In this document: piece by piece, positions 30,655 through 41,075 of the stretch
How positions within the stretch are numbered: the stretch's first letter is position 1
How the letters are laid out: each line of letters begins with the position of its first letter
Source of the DNA: Lichina pygmaea
Lineage: Eukaryota > Ascomycota > Lichinomycetes > Lichinales > Lichinaceae
Direction of reading: 5' to 3'
Assembly (NCBI GenBank): GCA_963422465.1
Contig: OY730175.1
Location: 2,976,001-3,040,000 of the forward strand
DNA length: 64,000 nt
Notes under the pieces: generated by a model
Seen by the model: only the letters and a program-made list of their open reading frames with translations
Database searches by the model: none
Told to the model about the DNA's origin: nothing
Program-made: the position numbers and the translations under genes

Positions 30655-31116
30655 TGTTAAAGGCCGGGCCGGGTTCACACAGAAACTGGTACAGTCTGTT
30701 GCTTTGTAGGGTGGATTCTAGACAGGGACTCGGTAGAGGAATAGACAGGTGGGGTAACTCTCCTGTGCTATTGTCTCAGTACGATGGATTTGTATTGTGT
30801 GTTCAGCCTGGAGAGCTAATCCCTCCAGGCCCTTTGGGGGGTCTTTATACAGATGCCCCAAGGGGGGGGGTCTCCTCGAGGGGTATCATCCTTTTGCGTG
30901 GACAAGCTCCTCGCTTAGCTCCTGCTTGTCCACCGGACGAGCTCCTCGCTTAGCTCCTGCTTGTCCACCAGACAAGCTCCTCACTTAGCTCCTGCTTGTC
31001 CACCGGACAAGCTCCTCGCTTAGCTCTTGCTTGTCCACCAGATCAGTCGGATGTTGTTCCGTATGACTAACACTCCTCCCTCGCTTACCTGGGCTGTTCC
31101 GGCCTAGGCCTTAACA
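30655..31116 (-). repeat. G1b 3' LTR with 35-bp minisatellite
   Basis: Holds four copies of a 35-bp unit (GACGAGCTCCTCGCTTAGCT-type) near 30,900-31,040; the partner LTR has three. A TATA-like box (TTTATAC on the plus strand, near 30,845) and the conserved TTCAGCCTGGAGAGCTAAT segment are present. Confidence 0.92.
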
Positions 31117-31176
31117 CTATCCCCTCCCTCCAAGGGTTCTGTCCCCAGATCCTTTTTGTTCCTGCTCCTCTTTTGT

Positions 31177-31750
31177 CATGAACCAAAGCCAGACAACTTG
31201 AACTTGTCGTCGTGGTTTTCTCTCTTGTCGTATTGGCAAAATGGGCAAGGAATTGAAAATCGCATGCGGTGCTTGTCGTCGTGACCACGCCAAGTGTGTC
31301 GTGAGCTCTGCGTCATCTTTTTGTCGTCAGTGTGTTGAGAAGGGTTGTCGCTGCGACCTTCATCTCTCAGAATCAGAATAGAAGAAGATGGAACTTGAGC
31401 GCGAGCAGCTCAAGGCTCAGCTGCGGGAGACTGATGACCAATTGTCAAAGTTGCTTCCCCGGCAGATCCACCTCTGCTGGCAGCTGGGTTGTCTCTCACA
31501 GAAGGAGGCTGATGCCATCTGTCGTGAGCTGTCAGCCATCAAGGATCAAGAGTACCTTGATGCTCAGGAACAAGAGGCCCTCCGTGTTATTCACGAACGG
31601 GAGGCCTGTCAGGCTGCTGCTCCGCTGTCCTTTGAGGACGTCTTCTCTTCAGAGGCTTTGGCTTCTCTCAAGCTGTTGTCTCTGTCAGACCTGGTCACTG
31701 CGGGTTTGCTCGGTGGTAATCCACCAGCTTCTGGTTCATCGCAGAGCTGA
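31177..31750 (+). pseudogene. G1b antisense frame: Zn2Cys6 and coiled-coil region
   Basis: Opposite in strand to gag-pol, this region carries the counterpart of the G1a antisense ORF. A zinc cluster with spacing C-x2-C-x6-C-x8-C-x2-C-x6-C lies at about 31,265-31,365 (starts CGACRRDHAKC). A Glu/Leu/Gln-rich helical stretch (starts MELEREQLKAQL, 31,388 on) is followed by a conserved C-terminal SSEALASLK block that overlaps the end of pol. It is broken here. All six cysteines match G1a, evidence that the frame was maintained when the two lineages diverged. Confidence 0.75.
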
Positions 31751-31754
31751 AGTT

Positions 31755-34700
31755 TTCGGTTGGTTCCCACGAATTCTCCTCTTTGTCAAATCCTAACCAC
31801 TTCACCAGGTACTCGGTTTTCCGTCTGTTTCTTCGACTATCCAGGATCCTTTCGACATCGTACTCTTCTTCGTCGTCCTCGAAGTTCTATTCTGTCTTGA
31901 TCTCTGCGTCACTGGGTGCTGGTTTGAGCAGTGAGACGTGGAATACTCAGTGTATCCTTGCTTTTCGTGGCAGTCTCAGTTGATAGTTGACCTTCCCAGT
32001 GCGCTTCTTGATTTCGAATAGTCTGATTTGTACGTGGTCCAGCTTTTTGCTTGGTCGCTTTGAGCGCAGGTTTTTTGTTGATAGGTAGACCTTATCCCCC
32101 CTTTCCAGGGTTGGTCTCTTCAACCTTTTGTTGTGTAATCAGCGGGCGGTGGCGTTCTGGGCACGGTCAATTGTTGTTTTCATCATCTCGTGCATAGCAG
32201 CAAGTTTGCTAACATTGACAACGTTGCCTCCTGCTGTTGCCTGCCATCAGGGGTTTCTTCCGTAGTTCGCAAAGAACAGTGTTGTCCCTGTCACACTATG
32301 TTGCTGGTCGTTGTACGCAAACTGGGCTATTGGTAGCAGTTCCACCCAGTTATCCTGCTGGTGGTTGACGTAGTGTTGTAGATACTGCTCCATTGTCTGG
32401 TTTGTCCGCTCAGTTTGTCCATCAGTTTGTGGGTGGTAGGCTGTTGACATCCTTGTATCAATGCCAAGTTGCCTTGTCCACGTGTTCCAGAATTTCGAGG
32501 TGAAGAGTTTGTCTTGATCTGAGATAATTGTCTTTGGTAGCCCTTGGTGGCTTACCAGCTCTTTGAGTAGGACACTCGCAAGTTTGTTTGCGGTTCCTGA
32601 CTCTTTCCACAGGACCAGGTGGGTGTATTTGGTGAGCTTGTCGACAGCCACCAAAATGCTATCGTATACCACCTTTGTTGCTGGGTCTGTTGACTTTGGC
32701 AACTTGACCACAAAATCCATTGTGATAGTTTCCCATGGTGCCTCGGGTAGGTCTATTTGCTGTGCCTGCCCGTAGGGCTTATGCCTTGATGGTTTGTTCT
32801 TTGCACACTGTTCACAGTTGCGGATGAACTCTGTCACCTTGCGCTTCATTCCGTCAAAGCGGTAGTTCCTTTGGATTTTCTCCAAGGTTTTATCTCGCCC
32901 AGGGTGTCCATGCAAAGGCCTGTCATGGTGCCTCCGGATCACCTCCTCTTGTGCTCTTTCTGGCACAATTTCCTTTTTGTTTGCTGTCTTGTGGCCAAGG
33001 GTAAGGAGTGGACCCTTTGTTTCTGTTGTTGCCAGTTGGGGTTGGGCATAGACCAGGGTTTGTCCTTTTGTCGCTAGGATTGGGTGTTCCTCTGTTGTTT
33101 TCTCATCCATCAGGTCTGGTCGCCTGCTGAGAGTGTCTGCTCGAGCATTTTCAGTGCCCTTCCGGTAGAGGATTTGGAAGTTGTATGATGCTAACTCTGC
33201 CCATCGAACTTGTCATCAGTTTAGCTTCTTTGTTGTTGTGAAGTAAGCTAAGTTCTTGTGGTCCGAGTACACGTCTACCGTGTATTTTGCCCCCTCCAAG
33301 TAAGGCCTCCATTCTTGGAATGCGTCGACGATTGCTAACAACTCTTTGTCGTGAACATCATACCTCAGTTCTGGGCCAGAGAACTTTCTCGATCGGTACG
33401 CGACAGGGTGTAAGCGGTTGTCGGCGTCTGGTTGACACAAGCAGGATCCCAATGCTTGGTCCGAGGCATCAGTTTCCAGAATGATCCTCTTCTCAGGATC
33501 AAATGATGCCAAAATAGGTGTGGAGATGAATTTATTCTTCAACTCCTGGAAGGCCACTTGTTGGCTCTCCCCCCACCTAAAAGATTTGTTCTTTCTGGTT
33601 AACTCTGTCAAGGCTGCTGCTGTTCTTGAGTAGTCCTTGATGAATCATCGGTAGAAGTTTGCAAATCCTAGGAAGGATTGTACTTCTTTGAGGTTTTTGG
33701 GTGTTGGCCAGTCTCGTACTGCTGCTGTCTTTGTGTCGTCCATTCAGATTCCCTCTGTTGTCAGGATCAACCCCAAATATTCCACTTCTTTTGTGTGGAA
33801 AACACTTTTATCCAGGCGTAACCTCATTCCTGCTTTCTGGAGCGCATGTAGGATCTTCTTGACATGCTGTTTATGCTCCTCCAAGGTTCCATTGGTGTAT
33901 ACCAAGACATCATCGATATAAGCGGTGACAAATATGTCCAGGTATTGTCGGAGGACAGTGTTAATAAGTGATTGGAATGTCGCTGGTGCATTCGTAAGGC
34001 CGAATGGCATCACAGTATACTTGTAGTGCCTGTACCTTGTACAAAAGACTGTCTTCCATTCTTCGCTGTCTTTCATCCTAACCAGGTTGAAAGTACCTTG
34101 AATGTCAAACTTGGTAAACTATTTGGCTCCTTGGATCCAGTCTTGGATTTCTGATATCAATGGCAGCGGGTAGCAGTTTTTCACCGTAATCGTATTTAGC
34201 CGCTGATAATCAACACACAGTCGAAGTTTGCTGTCTTTCTTTGGCACAAACAATATCGGGTATCCAGCTGGTGATGTTGAAGATCTTATGAACCCTTTCG
34301 CTAGGTTCTCGTCCAGGTAGTCTCTCAGGGCCTCAAGCTCTTTTGCTGACAGAGTGTAGATAGGGCTGTGTGTGGGTTTTTTTCTGTCTTCCAGTGGAAT
34401 CTTGTGGTCCCACTCCTGATTTTCTGGTAGTGTCGCGATCGCTGTTTCTTCGAACATCTCCTGGTATTCTTTATACTCACTTGGCAACTGCGGTGCCTGA
34501 GTCTTGCCCATGGCGTCTTGCGTGGTGCAAAGTTGTTGTGTTCAGGGTTTCATCCAGGCCACACAGGCCTGCCCGCACTGGTGGTATTTCTTCCACTGTG
34601 TCAGTGAGATTTCTTTAATCGTCACCCCTGGTTCTGACATGACCAGTGTTCTGTCCGGAAAGACTAGTTGCCTTCTTTTCCAGTCAATCCTTGGGTTTTG

Positions 34701-36469
34701 TTTTTCCAACCACGGAAGTCCCAATATAACTTTGTGTGGTATCCGGACCAAGTTGAATTCCTCTGTTCTGATCATCGTGCCATAGACACTCAGTCTCAGG
34801 CTCTTGGTCTCCTTCATCACTTGTCCCTTGTCCTTGGAGAGTGGTGTTCCGTCCACTACTGTCAACTGGTAGGGGTCTTTCTTGCCTTGGACTGGAACCT
34901 TGTTTCTTCTGGCAAAGCTTTCTGACATGAAGTTGCCAGTCACACCAGAGTTGATCATGGCCTTAGCCAACCACCCATTGACTCTGATCTTGATGCGAAA
35001 GTGTGGGCTGCAGGCTGTTGCGTCAAGGCTCGGCTTGACTCCTTCCTCCCGGAGTGTTGTCTTGCCTGCTCTTCCGACCCTGGTTTTGAAGAGTGCTGCT
35101 AGTTTTTTGAGCCGCCTAGACCCTGGGCCTGGCGCTCTACCACGTGTCATTTGCATCGTGTGGTGGTGCATCGTTCCCCCAGGTCTTGGTTGCAATCATC
35201 AGCAATGTCTCTGACCTGTATGATGCTGAGGGTATCGTCAACCCATCGTGACGCTTGCATCTCCCCTATTTCTGATAGGGTTGTGTCCTGTCGTCGAAGG
35301 ACAGGTTTGTCAGAGACTGGTGGTGGCTGGGCTTCCTTGTTGTCAACCCGTTCCTCCATATAACTGGTTGTGTCAAACTCGGAGATCAGGTTGTCCTCCC
35401 AGTGGATTCTGTTGACCTTCCTTCAGACCTTGTCAAGGCAGTCCAAGGTTTCTTGGAGTATGTTCTCGAGTTTTTCGGCGTGTTGTCAGAGGTTGTCCTC
35501 CTCTCTGAGTAGTGCCACCTCAGGGTGATTGTGGGGCAGTGTGCCTTGGGGGGCCCTCTGGGGCTCCTCTGTCTCCCTGCCTTTCCAGGCACTTGTGGTG
35601 TTCAACTGCTTCCCTTTGCCCTTGTTGTTCTTCTTCTTGCTCCTGCAGTTCACCGCGAGGTGGCCCACTTTCTGACAGTTGTAACACTTCCGTGTCTCCT
35701 TCTTTCGTGGTTCTGCTGCGTTGATTTCCATGGGTACCAAGCTGTAGTTGTCTTTGGCAGGTGTTGGCTTTTTCTTCACCCATGGTTTTGTCTGCTTGCC
35801 TCGCTTCTCAAGCTCTCTCTCGAACTGTCGGTCGTCGATGTGAGCTGCAGTCTTGATCATTTCGTAGAGCTCGGTTGGTCAGTCTCCTCGCGTGATGTCG
35901 TCCTTGACTTGTTCCTTGAGGTCTTGGTAGAATAGTGCTGTTAGTGCACTGTCCCCCCACTGGGTCCTCACTGCTAGTTGTTGGAACTTCACTGTGAATT
36001 CCGATGCTGATCCAGTTTGCCGCAGTGCTTGGAGCTTTCGTTCCGCATCCCTTTCCTTGTCAAGGATCCCAAACATCTTTCTCATGGCTGTCTTAAAGGT
36101 TTTCAAGCTTCCCATGACCTGTCAGGTATTGTCTTCTTGCTCCTTGGGGTCTGCCTGATTGTCTAGGTAATCCCTTAAGTAGATGTTGAACCAAGCGAAG
36201 GCTGGTCCTTCCAGGTAGGAGGCTGCAAATAGCACCTTCTCCTGGTCTGTTGGGAACTGGGCTGTGTTGAACCCATATTAGAGCTCCAGTTGTGAGAAGA
36301 ACAACTCCAGTTCTCCCCTGGATCCATCGTACCTCTTTGGGGCACCTACCTTCAAGGGCTTCAGGGGTAGGTTAACAATAGGCGCCACCTGGACAGCCTG
36401 GGCCTGAGCTGCCTGAGCAGCCTGGGCTTGGGCCACCTGAGAAGGGGTAGGGCTTCGTGGATCCACCAT
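31755..36469 (-). mobile_element. G1b gag-pol region
   Basis: In minus order: Gag from MVDPRSPTPSQ (36,469) to about 35,880; a CCHC knuckle CYNCQKVGHLAVNC near 35,700; a protease-like segment near 34,930-34,970; RT about 34,500-33,740 with YIDDVLVY; RNase H about 33,560-33,210 with TDASDQALGS; integrase about 33,050-31,990 with an HHCC region and the core motifs MDFVVKLP, SDQDKLF and TDGQTERTNQ; and a chromodomain near 31,900-31,760. The proteins are closely related to those of G1a. Broken at several places. Confidence 0.9.
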
Positions 36470-36507
36470 CGTATCAAGTCAGTGTCCTGTATGTTAGAGG
36501 CTGAAAC

Positions 36508-36934
36508 TGTTAAAGGCTGGGCCAGGTTCACACAGAAACTGGTACAGTCTGTTGCTTTGTAGGGCGGATTCTAGACAGGGACTTGGTAGAGAAATAGACA
36601 GGTGGGGTAACTCTCCTGTGCTATTGTCTCAGTACGATGGATTTGTATTGTGTGTTCAGCCTGGAGAGCTAATCCTTCCGGGCCCTTTGGGGGGTCTTTA
36701 TACAGATGCCCCAAGGGGGGGGGTCTCCTCGAGGGGTATCATCCTTTTGCGTGGACGAGCTCCTCGCTTAGCTCCTGCTCGTCCACCGGACGAGCTCCTC
36801 GCTTAGCTCCTGCTCGTCCACTGGACGAGCTCCTCGCTTAGCTTTTGCTCGTCCACCGGATCGGTCGGATGTTGTTCTGTATGACTAACACTCCTCCCTC
36901 GCTTACCTGGGCTGTTCCGGCCTAGGCCTTAACA
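36508..36934 (-). repeat. G1b 5' LTR
   Basis: TGTTAAAGGC to GCCTTAACA on the plus strand; three copies of the 35-bp unit at about 36,755-36,855. On the minus strand the first interior bases are GTTTCAGCCTCTAAC (36,493-36,507), identical to the start of the G1a interior. Confidence 0.92.
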
Positions 36935-36939
36935 AATGT

Positions 36940-39900
36940 CAAGTGAGAGCGTCAGCCTTGCACTGACTGCCTGGATAGTAGCTGATCTTGAAATTGAAGC
37001 ATGACAAGAACTCACTCCAACAGGCTTGACAGCGGGAAAGTTGCTTTGACAACATGAAGTACTCCAAGTTCTTATGATCAGAGATCACTTTGACAGGTTC
37101 TGGAGATCCTTCAAGCTCTGCTCACCATTCTTCAAAGGCACAGACAATTGCCAGCAACTCCTTGTCGTAGATCTTGTAGTTGCATTCTGCTGGCAGGTGG
37201 TGGTATGACAAGAAAGCAACAGGGCGTAGAACTCCTTCATGGTCTGGCTGTGACAGGACAGCACCAGAGATGTAGTCAGAAGTGTCAGTCTCAACAACAC
37301 ACTCCTTCTCTAGATCAAAGTGCTGCAGGATGGGTGCAGTGCTGAACACATTCTTGATGCTTTCAAACAAGCACTACTCTGGGGTTTCCCACTTGAAAGC
37401 AACATTCTTCTTGGTCAGAGCTGTGAGTGGGGATGCAAGCTTGGCAAAGTCTTTGATAAACTGGCAGTAGAAGTTTACAAAGGTAATGAAGCTCTGCACT
37501 TCCTTGAGACTGGCAGGAGGCTTCCACTCCTTGATGGTGTCAGTCTTGGCTGGGTCCATGCTCACAGATCTGGGTCAGCCATCTTCAGTGGCAGACTGAA
37601 TAATGACACCAAGGTACTTGACTTGATAGACTTCAAAGTCGCACTTGGAGATGTCAACTTGCAGGCTTGCATCTTGTAGTTGACTGAGAACAAGCTTGAC
37701 ATACTTCTGGTGTTCCTTGAGTGTCTGACTGTAGACAAGGATATCATCCACATAGGCAGTGCCAAAGATGACAAGGATGTCAGGTCCCAAAACATTATTG
37801 ATGTAGTTCTGGAACATGCTTGGAGTATTGGCAAGACCAAAGAGTATGACAAGGTATTCGTAGAGGTCTGAGTGTGTGCGGAACACAGTCTTCCATTCTT
37901 CACCTTCCTTCATCCAGATACAGTTGAAGGCATCAACAATGTCAAGCTTGGTGTACCACACAGCTTTGCAAAGCTGGTCTAACATCTCCCAGATCAGTGG
38001 CAGGGGGTAACAGTTCTTGATGGTGATGGTGTTGAGTGCTCTGTAGTCTACACAGAAACATAATCCACCTTCTGGCTTCTTGACAAAGAGGACTGGTGCA
38101 GCAGCAGGTGATGAAGATGCTTGAATGAAGTTCTTGTTCAGGTTCTCTGTCAGGTACTTCTTGAGAACTTCAAGTTCTTCTCTGCTCATGCCGTACAGAG
38201 GTCCAGAGGGTGCCTGGGTTCCTGGTTCCAGCTTGATCTTGTGGTCAACTCCTGGGTGTAGAGGAGGAAGCTTGTCAGCGTCATCCTTGCTGAAGATGTC
38301 CAGGAACTTGTGGTACTGAGCAGGGAGAAGTGTGGCAGGATCCACACACTTCTTTGGCTTCAACACCTGCTCAATGTCTCTCAGAGAAACACTGAACACC
38401 TGGTGATCTTGGTTGGCAGCAAGGAGAGAAAATGTGGCAGCATTGATGGGGATTAGTGTGGCAGAAAGGGGCTTGGGATCCTGAGGCTTTCCAGCAGACA
38501 TCTTGGCTTCAAGATCCAAAGAGATTGGATAGCCATTGTTTGACTTAAGGCATGCAGATCAGCAGTGATCTGACTTGAACATGATTGAGGTGTTTGTCCA
38601 ATCAATGTGTGGCCTGTGCTTCTGGAGCCATGGCATCCCCAGAATCACATCATATTGAAGACCAGGAGACACAAAGAGAGAGACTTCCTTCTGGTGCACG
38701 CTATGTGCCATAGTCATGATTGTCTTGGCGAGATGTGTGGTTTGTGACATCTTGCCATCAAACAATCGCAATGTGCGTGGGTAGAGGAGAGGTTCTTGGT
38801 GAAGAGATTACGCAAAGAAAGCACCAATGCAGCCAAATGCTGAACAGCCAGAGTCAATAAGAGTATTGCACTTGAATTTCCTATCTAGGATACAAGGAAG
38901 AAACAAGCACTTACTGTCCAACTGCTGGTCTGGAGACAGATAGCCAACATAGAGATTCTTTTCATGTCCTTGGGTGTGACAATAACCAAGGACTACTTGT
39001 TTTCCGACTCTGGAGTAGTCTCAACAGTGGCAGACTTGGTGGTGGTTGTGGTGGTGGTAACAACAGACATGCTTTTCACTGGACAGAAGGTTGAGACATG
39101 ACCTTGGTTCCCACAGTAGAAGTAGAGGCCTTTGCTTCAGCGATGTTCTTACTTTTCTGGTGTCAGCTTAGAGTGGCTGAGATCCATGGTACAACTTGGT
39201 AGCTGTGGCATGAAGACTGGCTTGATGAACCCTAGACATGGAACTGAAGCTCCTTACTGTGGAATTGAGGCTTGGGTGGGAGGTGCTTGATGTGGACAGC
39301 GAGAGTTGGCAGAAGTGGCACACAACTGGTTGTCTTGCAGCTGGCATTCCTCAACAAGCTTCTAATAGCTGATGTTCTTGAGGTTGATGCTGACAAGCTG
39401 CTTGGCAAGCTCTTCAGAGACAGCACATTGAAGATGGCACTTCAAGGCCTTGTTGTTGAAGCCGGTGCGTGGAGCATAGTGATTGAACTCTGTGAAGAAC
39501 TTGGCAAAGGAACAGTTGGCCTGATGTAAGGTGATGAGTTTCCTCTGAGCTAGGAACTCTGGGTCTGGGTCGGAGAAGGTGTTCTGGAGATCTTGGACAA
39601 TGTTCTGCCAGTCAATGTACTGGCCAGCCGTGATCTTAGCTGAGATGTAGGACTGCGTAGTGCCAGTTGTGCGTGAAAAGATGTACGCAATCTGCGATGT
39701 TTCCGTGGGGTACCAGTCAGTGTTGAGTGTCATCTTGAGTGACAGTGATGTGATGAAGCTCTCAAGCTTCTCATGCGTGATTTCTGTGTTTCCACCATCA
39801 CTACTGAAGATCTCTGGGTCAGCAGTGTGTTCGGACTTGGACTTGGGAGTAGTGTTAGTAGCTTGAATTGTCATGAACTCTGCAAACATGTTGCGAAGGA

Positions 39901-40007
39901 ACTTGTCATTTCCAGCAACTGGCATAGCTTGGTCTGGTTGTTGAGACATGACAAGGACGTGAACGTGGCTTGGTGAAGTGTGTTATGGTTGGGTAGATCT
40001 TTCGTAG
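36940..40007 (-). mobile_element. G2 gag-protease-RT-RNase H region
   Basis: In minus order: Gag from MSQQPDQAMPVAGND (39,949) to 39,362; a knuckle remnant (CGNQGHVSTFC, near 39,090); a protease-like segment about 38,850-38,570; RT about 38,300-37,580 with AYVDDILVYS; and RNase H from 37,370 with [14 protein letters not shown]. It is a different Ty3/gypsy lineage from G1, with a distinct Gag. Broken at several places. Confidence 0.88.
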
Positions 40008-40353
40008 TGTGACGAGGCAATAGCAGAGCAGAACTCAAGTCTAACTGATTTGGTAACCTTGACCTGACTTGGCTTGAGACTTGAGACTTGGATTGATGTA
40101 CAAGATGAAAGACAAGGAAGAAAAAGAGAAAAAAAGAAGAGAAGAAGCTGGGGGAGTAGGAGAAGTTCTTATAGGCAGGGGATACAGTGGAGCAAACAGG
40201 CAACAGTGCAGATAGAACTTCCTGGCAAGGTGTGTGACTTGTGCCAGATATGCAACAAGGCAATGGCAGAGTAAACAGGGAACAGTGCAGATGGAACTTC
40301 CCGGCAAGGTGTGTGACTTGTGCCAGATATGCAACTGGGCCAGAACTGTGACA
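40008..40353 (-). repeat. G2 5' LTR
   Basis: TGTGACGAGG to AACTGTGACA on the plus strand, followed by the GACTA duplication. It carries the same 79-bp internal duplication as its partner. Confidence 0.92.
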
Positions 40354-41075
40354 GACTACAGGAAGTGGACATCATCACTCTGCAAGAACTCTAGAAAAAC
40401 CCCCCCCAAGAATCAAGCATCTTTACAATATTCTCAGCCTTCTACCCTTTACAAAGCCAGGAGCTAGGGAGAACACTTGTTCTTGTTAACAGAAGAATTT
40501 TGCGGTTATCTATAAGCCCAATTTTCTGGAGTAAAGATCTAGTCTCCTTGGAGATAAGAGTTCAAACAAAGTTATTCTGGATCCACAACCTCTATTTCAC
40601 ACCCACAAGCGAAAGGAACTATAGAGAGTCAGCTCAGACTCTTCTAGACCTACTGGAACAAGCTATCCAAAAAGAGAGTGAATATATTCTCCTGACAGAC
40701 TCAAATCTCCACCACCCAAGTTAGTCAAAGTCAAGCCAGCTATACTCAGAACTGGCCTTATCCTTCAAGGACCTAACAGACAAATAGGGACTAGAGCTGG
40801 CAATAGCTCCCTACACACCAAGAAGAGCAAGAACTCTTCTAAAACCACCTTCATCAGTAACTGATCTTTCTTTTATTTCAAGTTCTTTATTTAATTCTCT
40901 TATTTACTCACAAATTGATATAAGATTCCATGTAGAGTCAGACCACAGACTAGTGCACACAATTCTCAGTCTGGAGACTCCAAGAAAAACCAGAACAGAC
41001 AAAAAGAACTGGAGAACTCTGGATGCTAGTCAAGTAAGACAAGAAGCTGATAACCTACCACCTATTCCACCTCTA
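40354..41075 (+). pseudogene. LINE-B copy 2 ORF2, endonuclease part
   Basis: This continues the ORF2 interrupted by G2. It carries APE endonuclease motifs: VDIITLQEL (the usual Pro after Glu is Leu here), FWSKDLVSLEI, WIHNLYFTPTS, LLTDSNLHHP and a degraded DHR motif (VESDHRLV, near 40,940). Several stops interrupt it, some at Trp or Gln positions (TAG), as expected from C-to-T change. The part ends at the chimeric LINE-A insertion with the 14-bp target CTATTCCACCTCTA (41,062-41,075). Confidence 0.8.

Larger units (their letters stand above)
30655..36934 (-). mobile_element. Ty3/gypsy element G1b (chromodomain type)
   Basis: Minus-strand LTR retrotransposon inserted into the integrase region of G2, with a 5-bp duplication AATGT (30,650-30,654 and 36,935-36,939). 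LTRs are 462 bp (30,655-31,116) and 427 bp (36,508-36,934), the size difference being one extra 35-bp repeat. They differ at nearly 20 other positions (about 4%), most at CpG. It is related to G1a at 50.5 kb, with similar proteins and LTR ends but a diverged LTR body. It looks nearly complete but is broken at several places. Between pol and the 3' LTR lies an antisense region like that of G1a. Confidence 0.93.
28149..40353 (-). mobile_element. Ty3/gypsy element G2, split by a SINE and by G1b
   Basis: Minus-strand LTR retrotransposon with 346-bp LTRs (28,149-28,494 and 40,008-40,353) and a 5-bp duplication GACTA on both flanks, inserted into the endonuclease part of LINE-B copy 2. Removing the SINE (29,283-29,721) and G1b (30,655-36,934) leaves about 5.5 kb. 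In minus order it has Gag, zinc knuckle, protease, RT, RNase H, integrase and a chromodomain-like end. The two LTRs differ at about 20 positions (about 6%), nearly all transitions, so it is older than G1a and G1b. The coding region is broken in several places. Confidence 0.92.

Noticed and set aside
36552-36841. Open frames across the G1b LTRs (about 84 and 63 codons)
   Set aside because: They follow the minisatellite in several frames at once and lie in non-coding LTR sequence.
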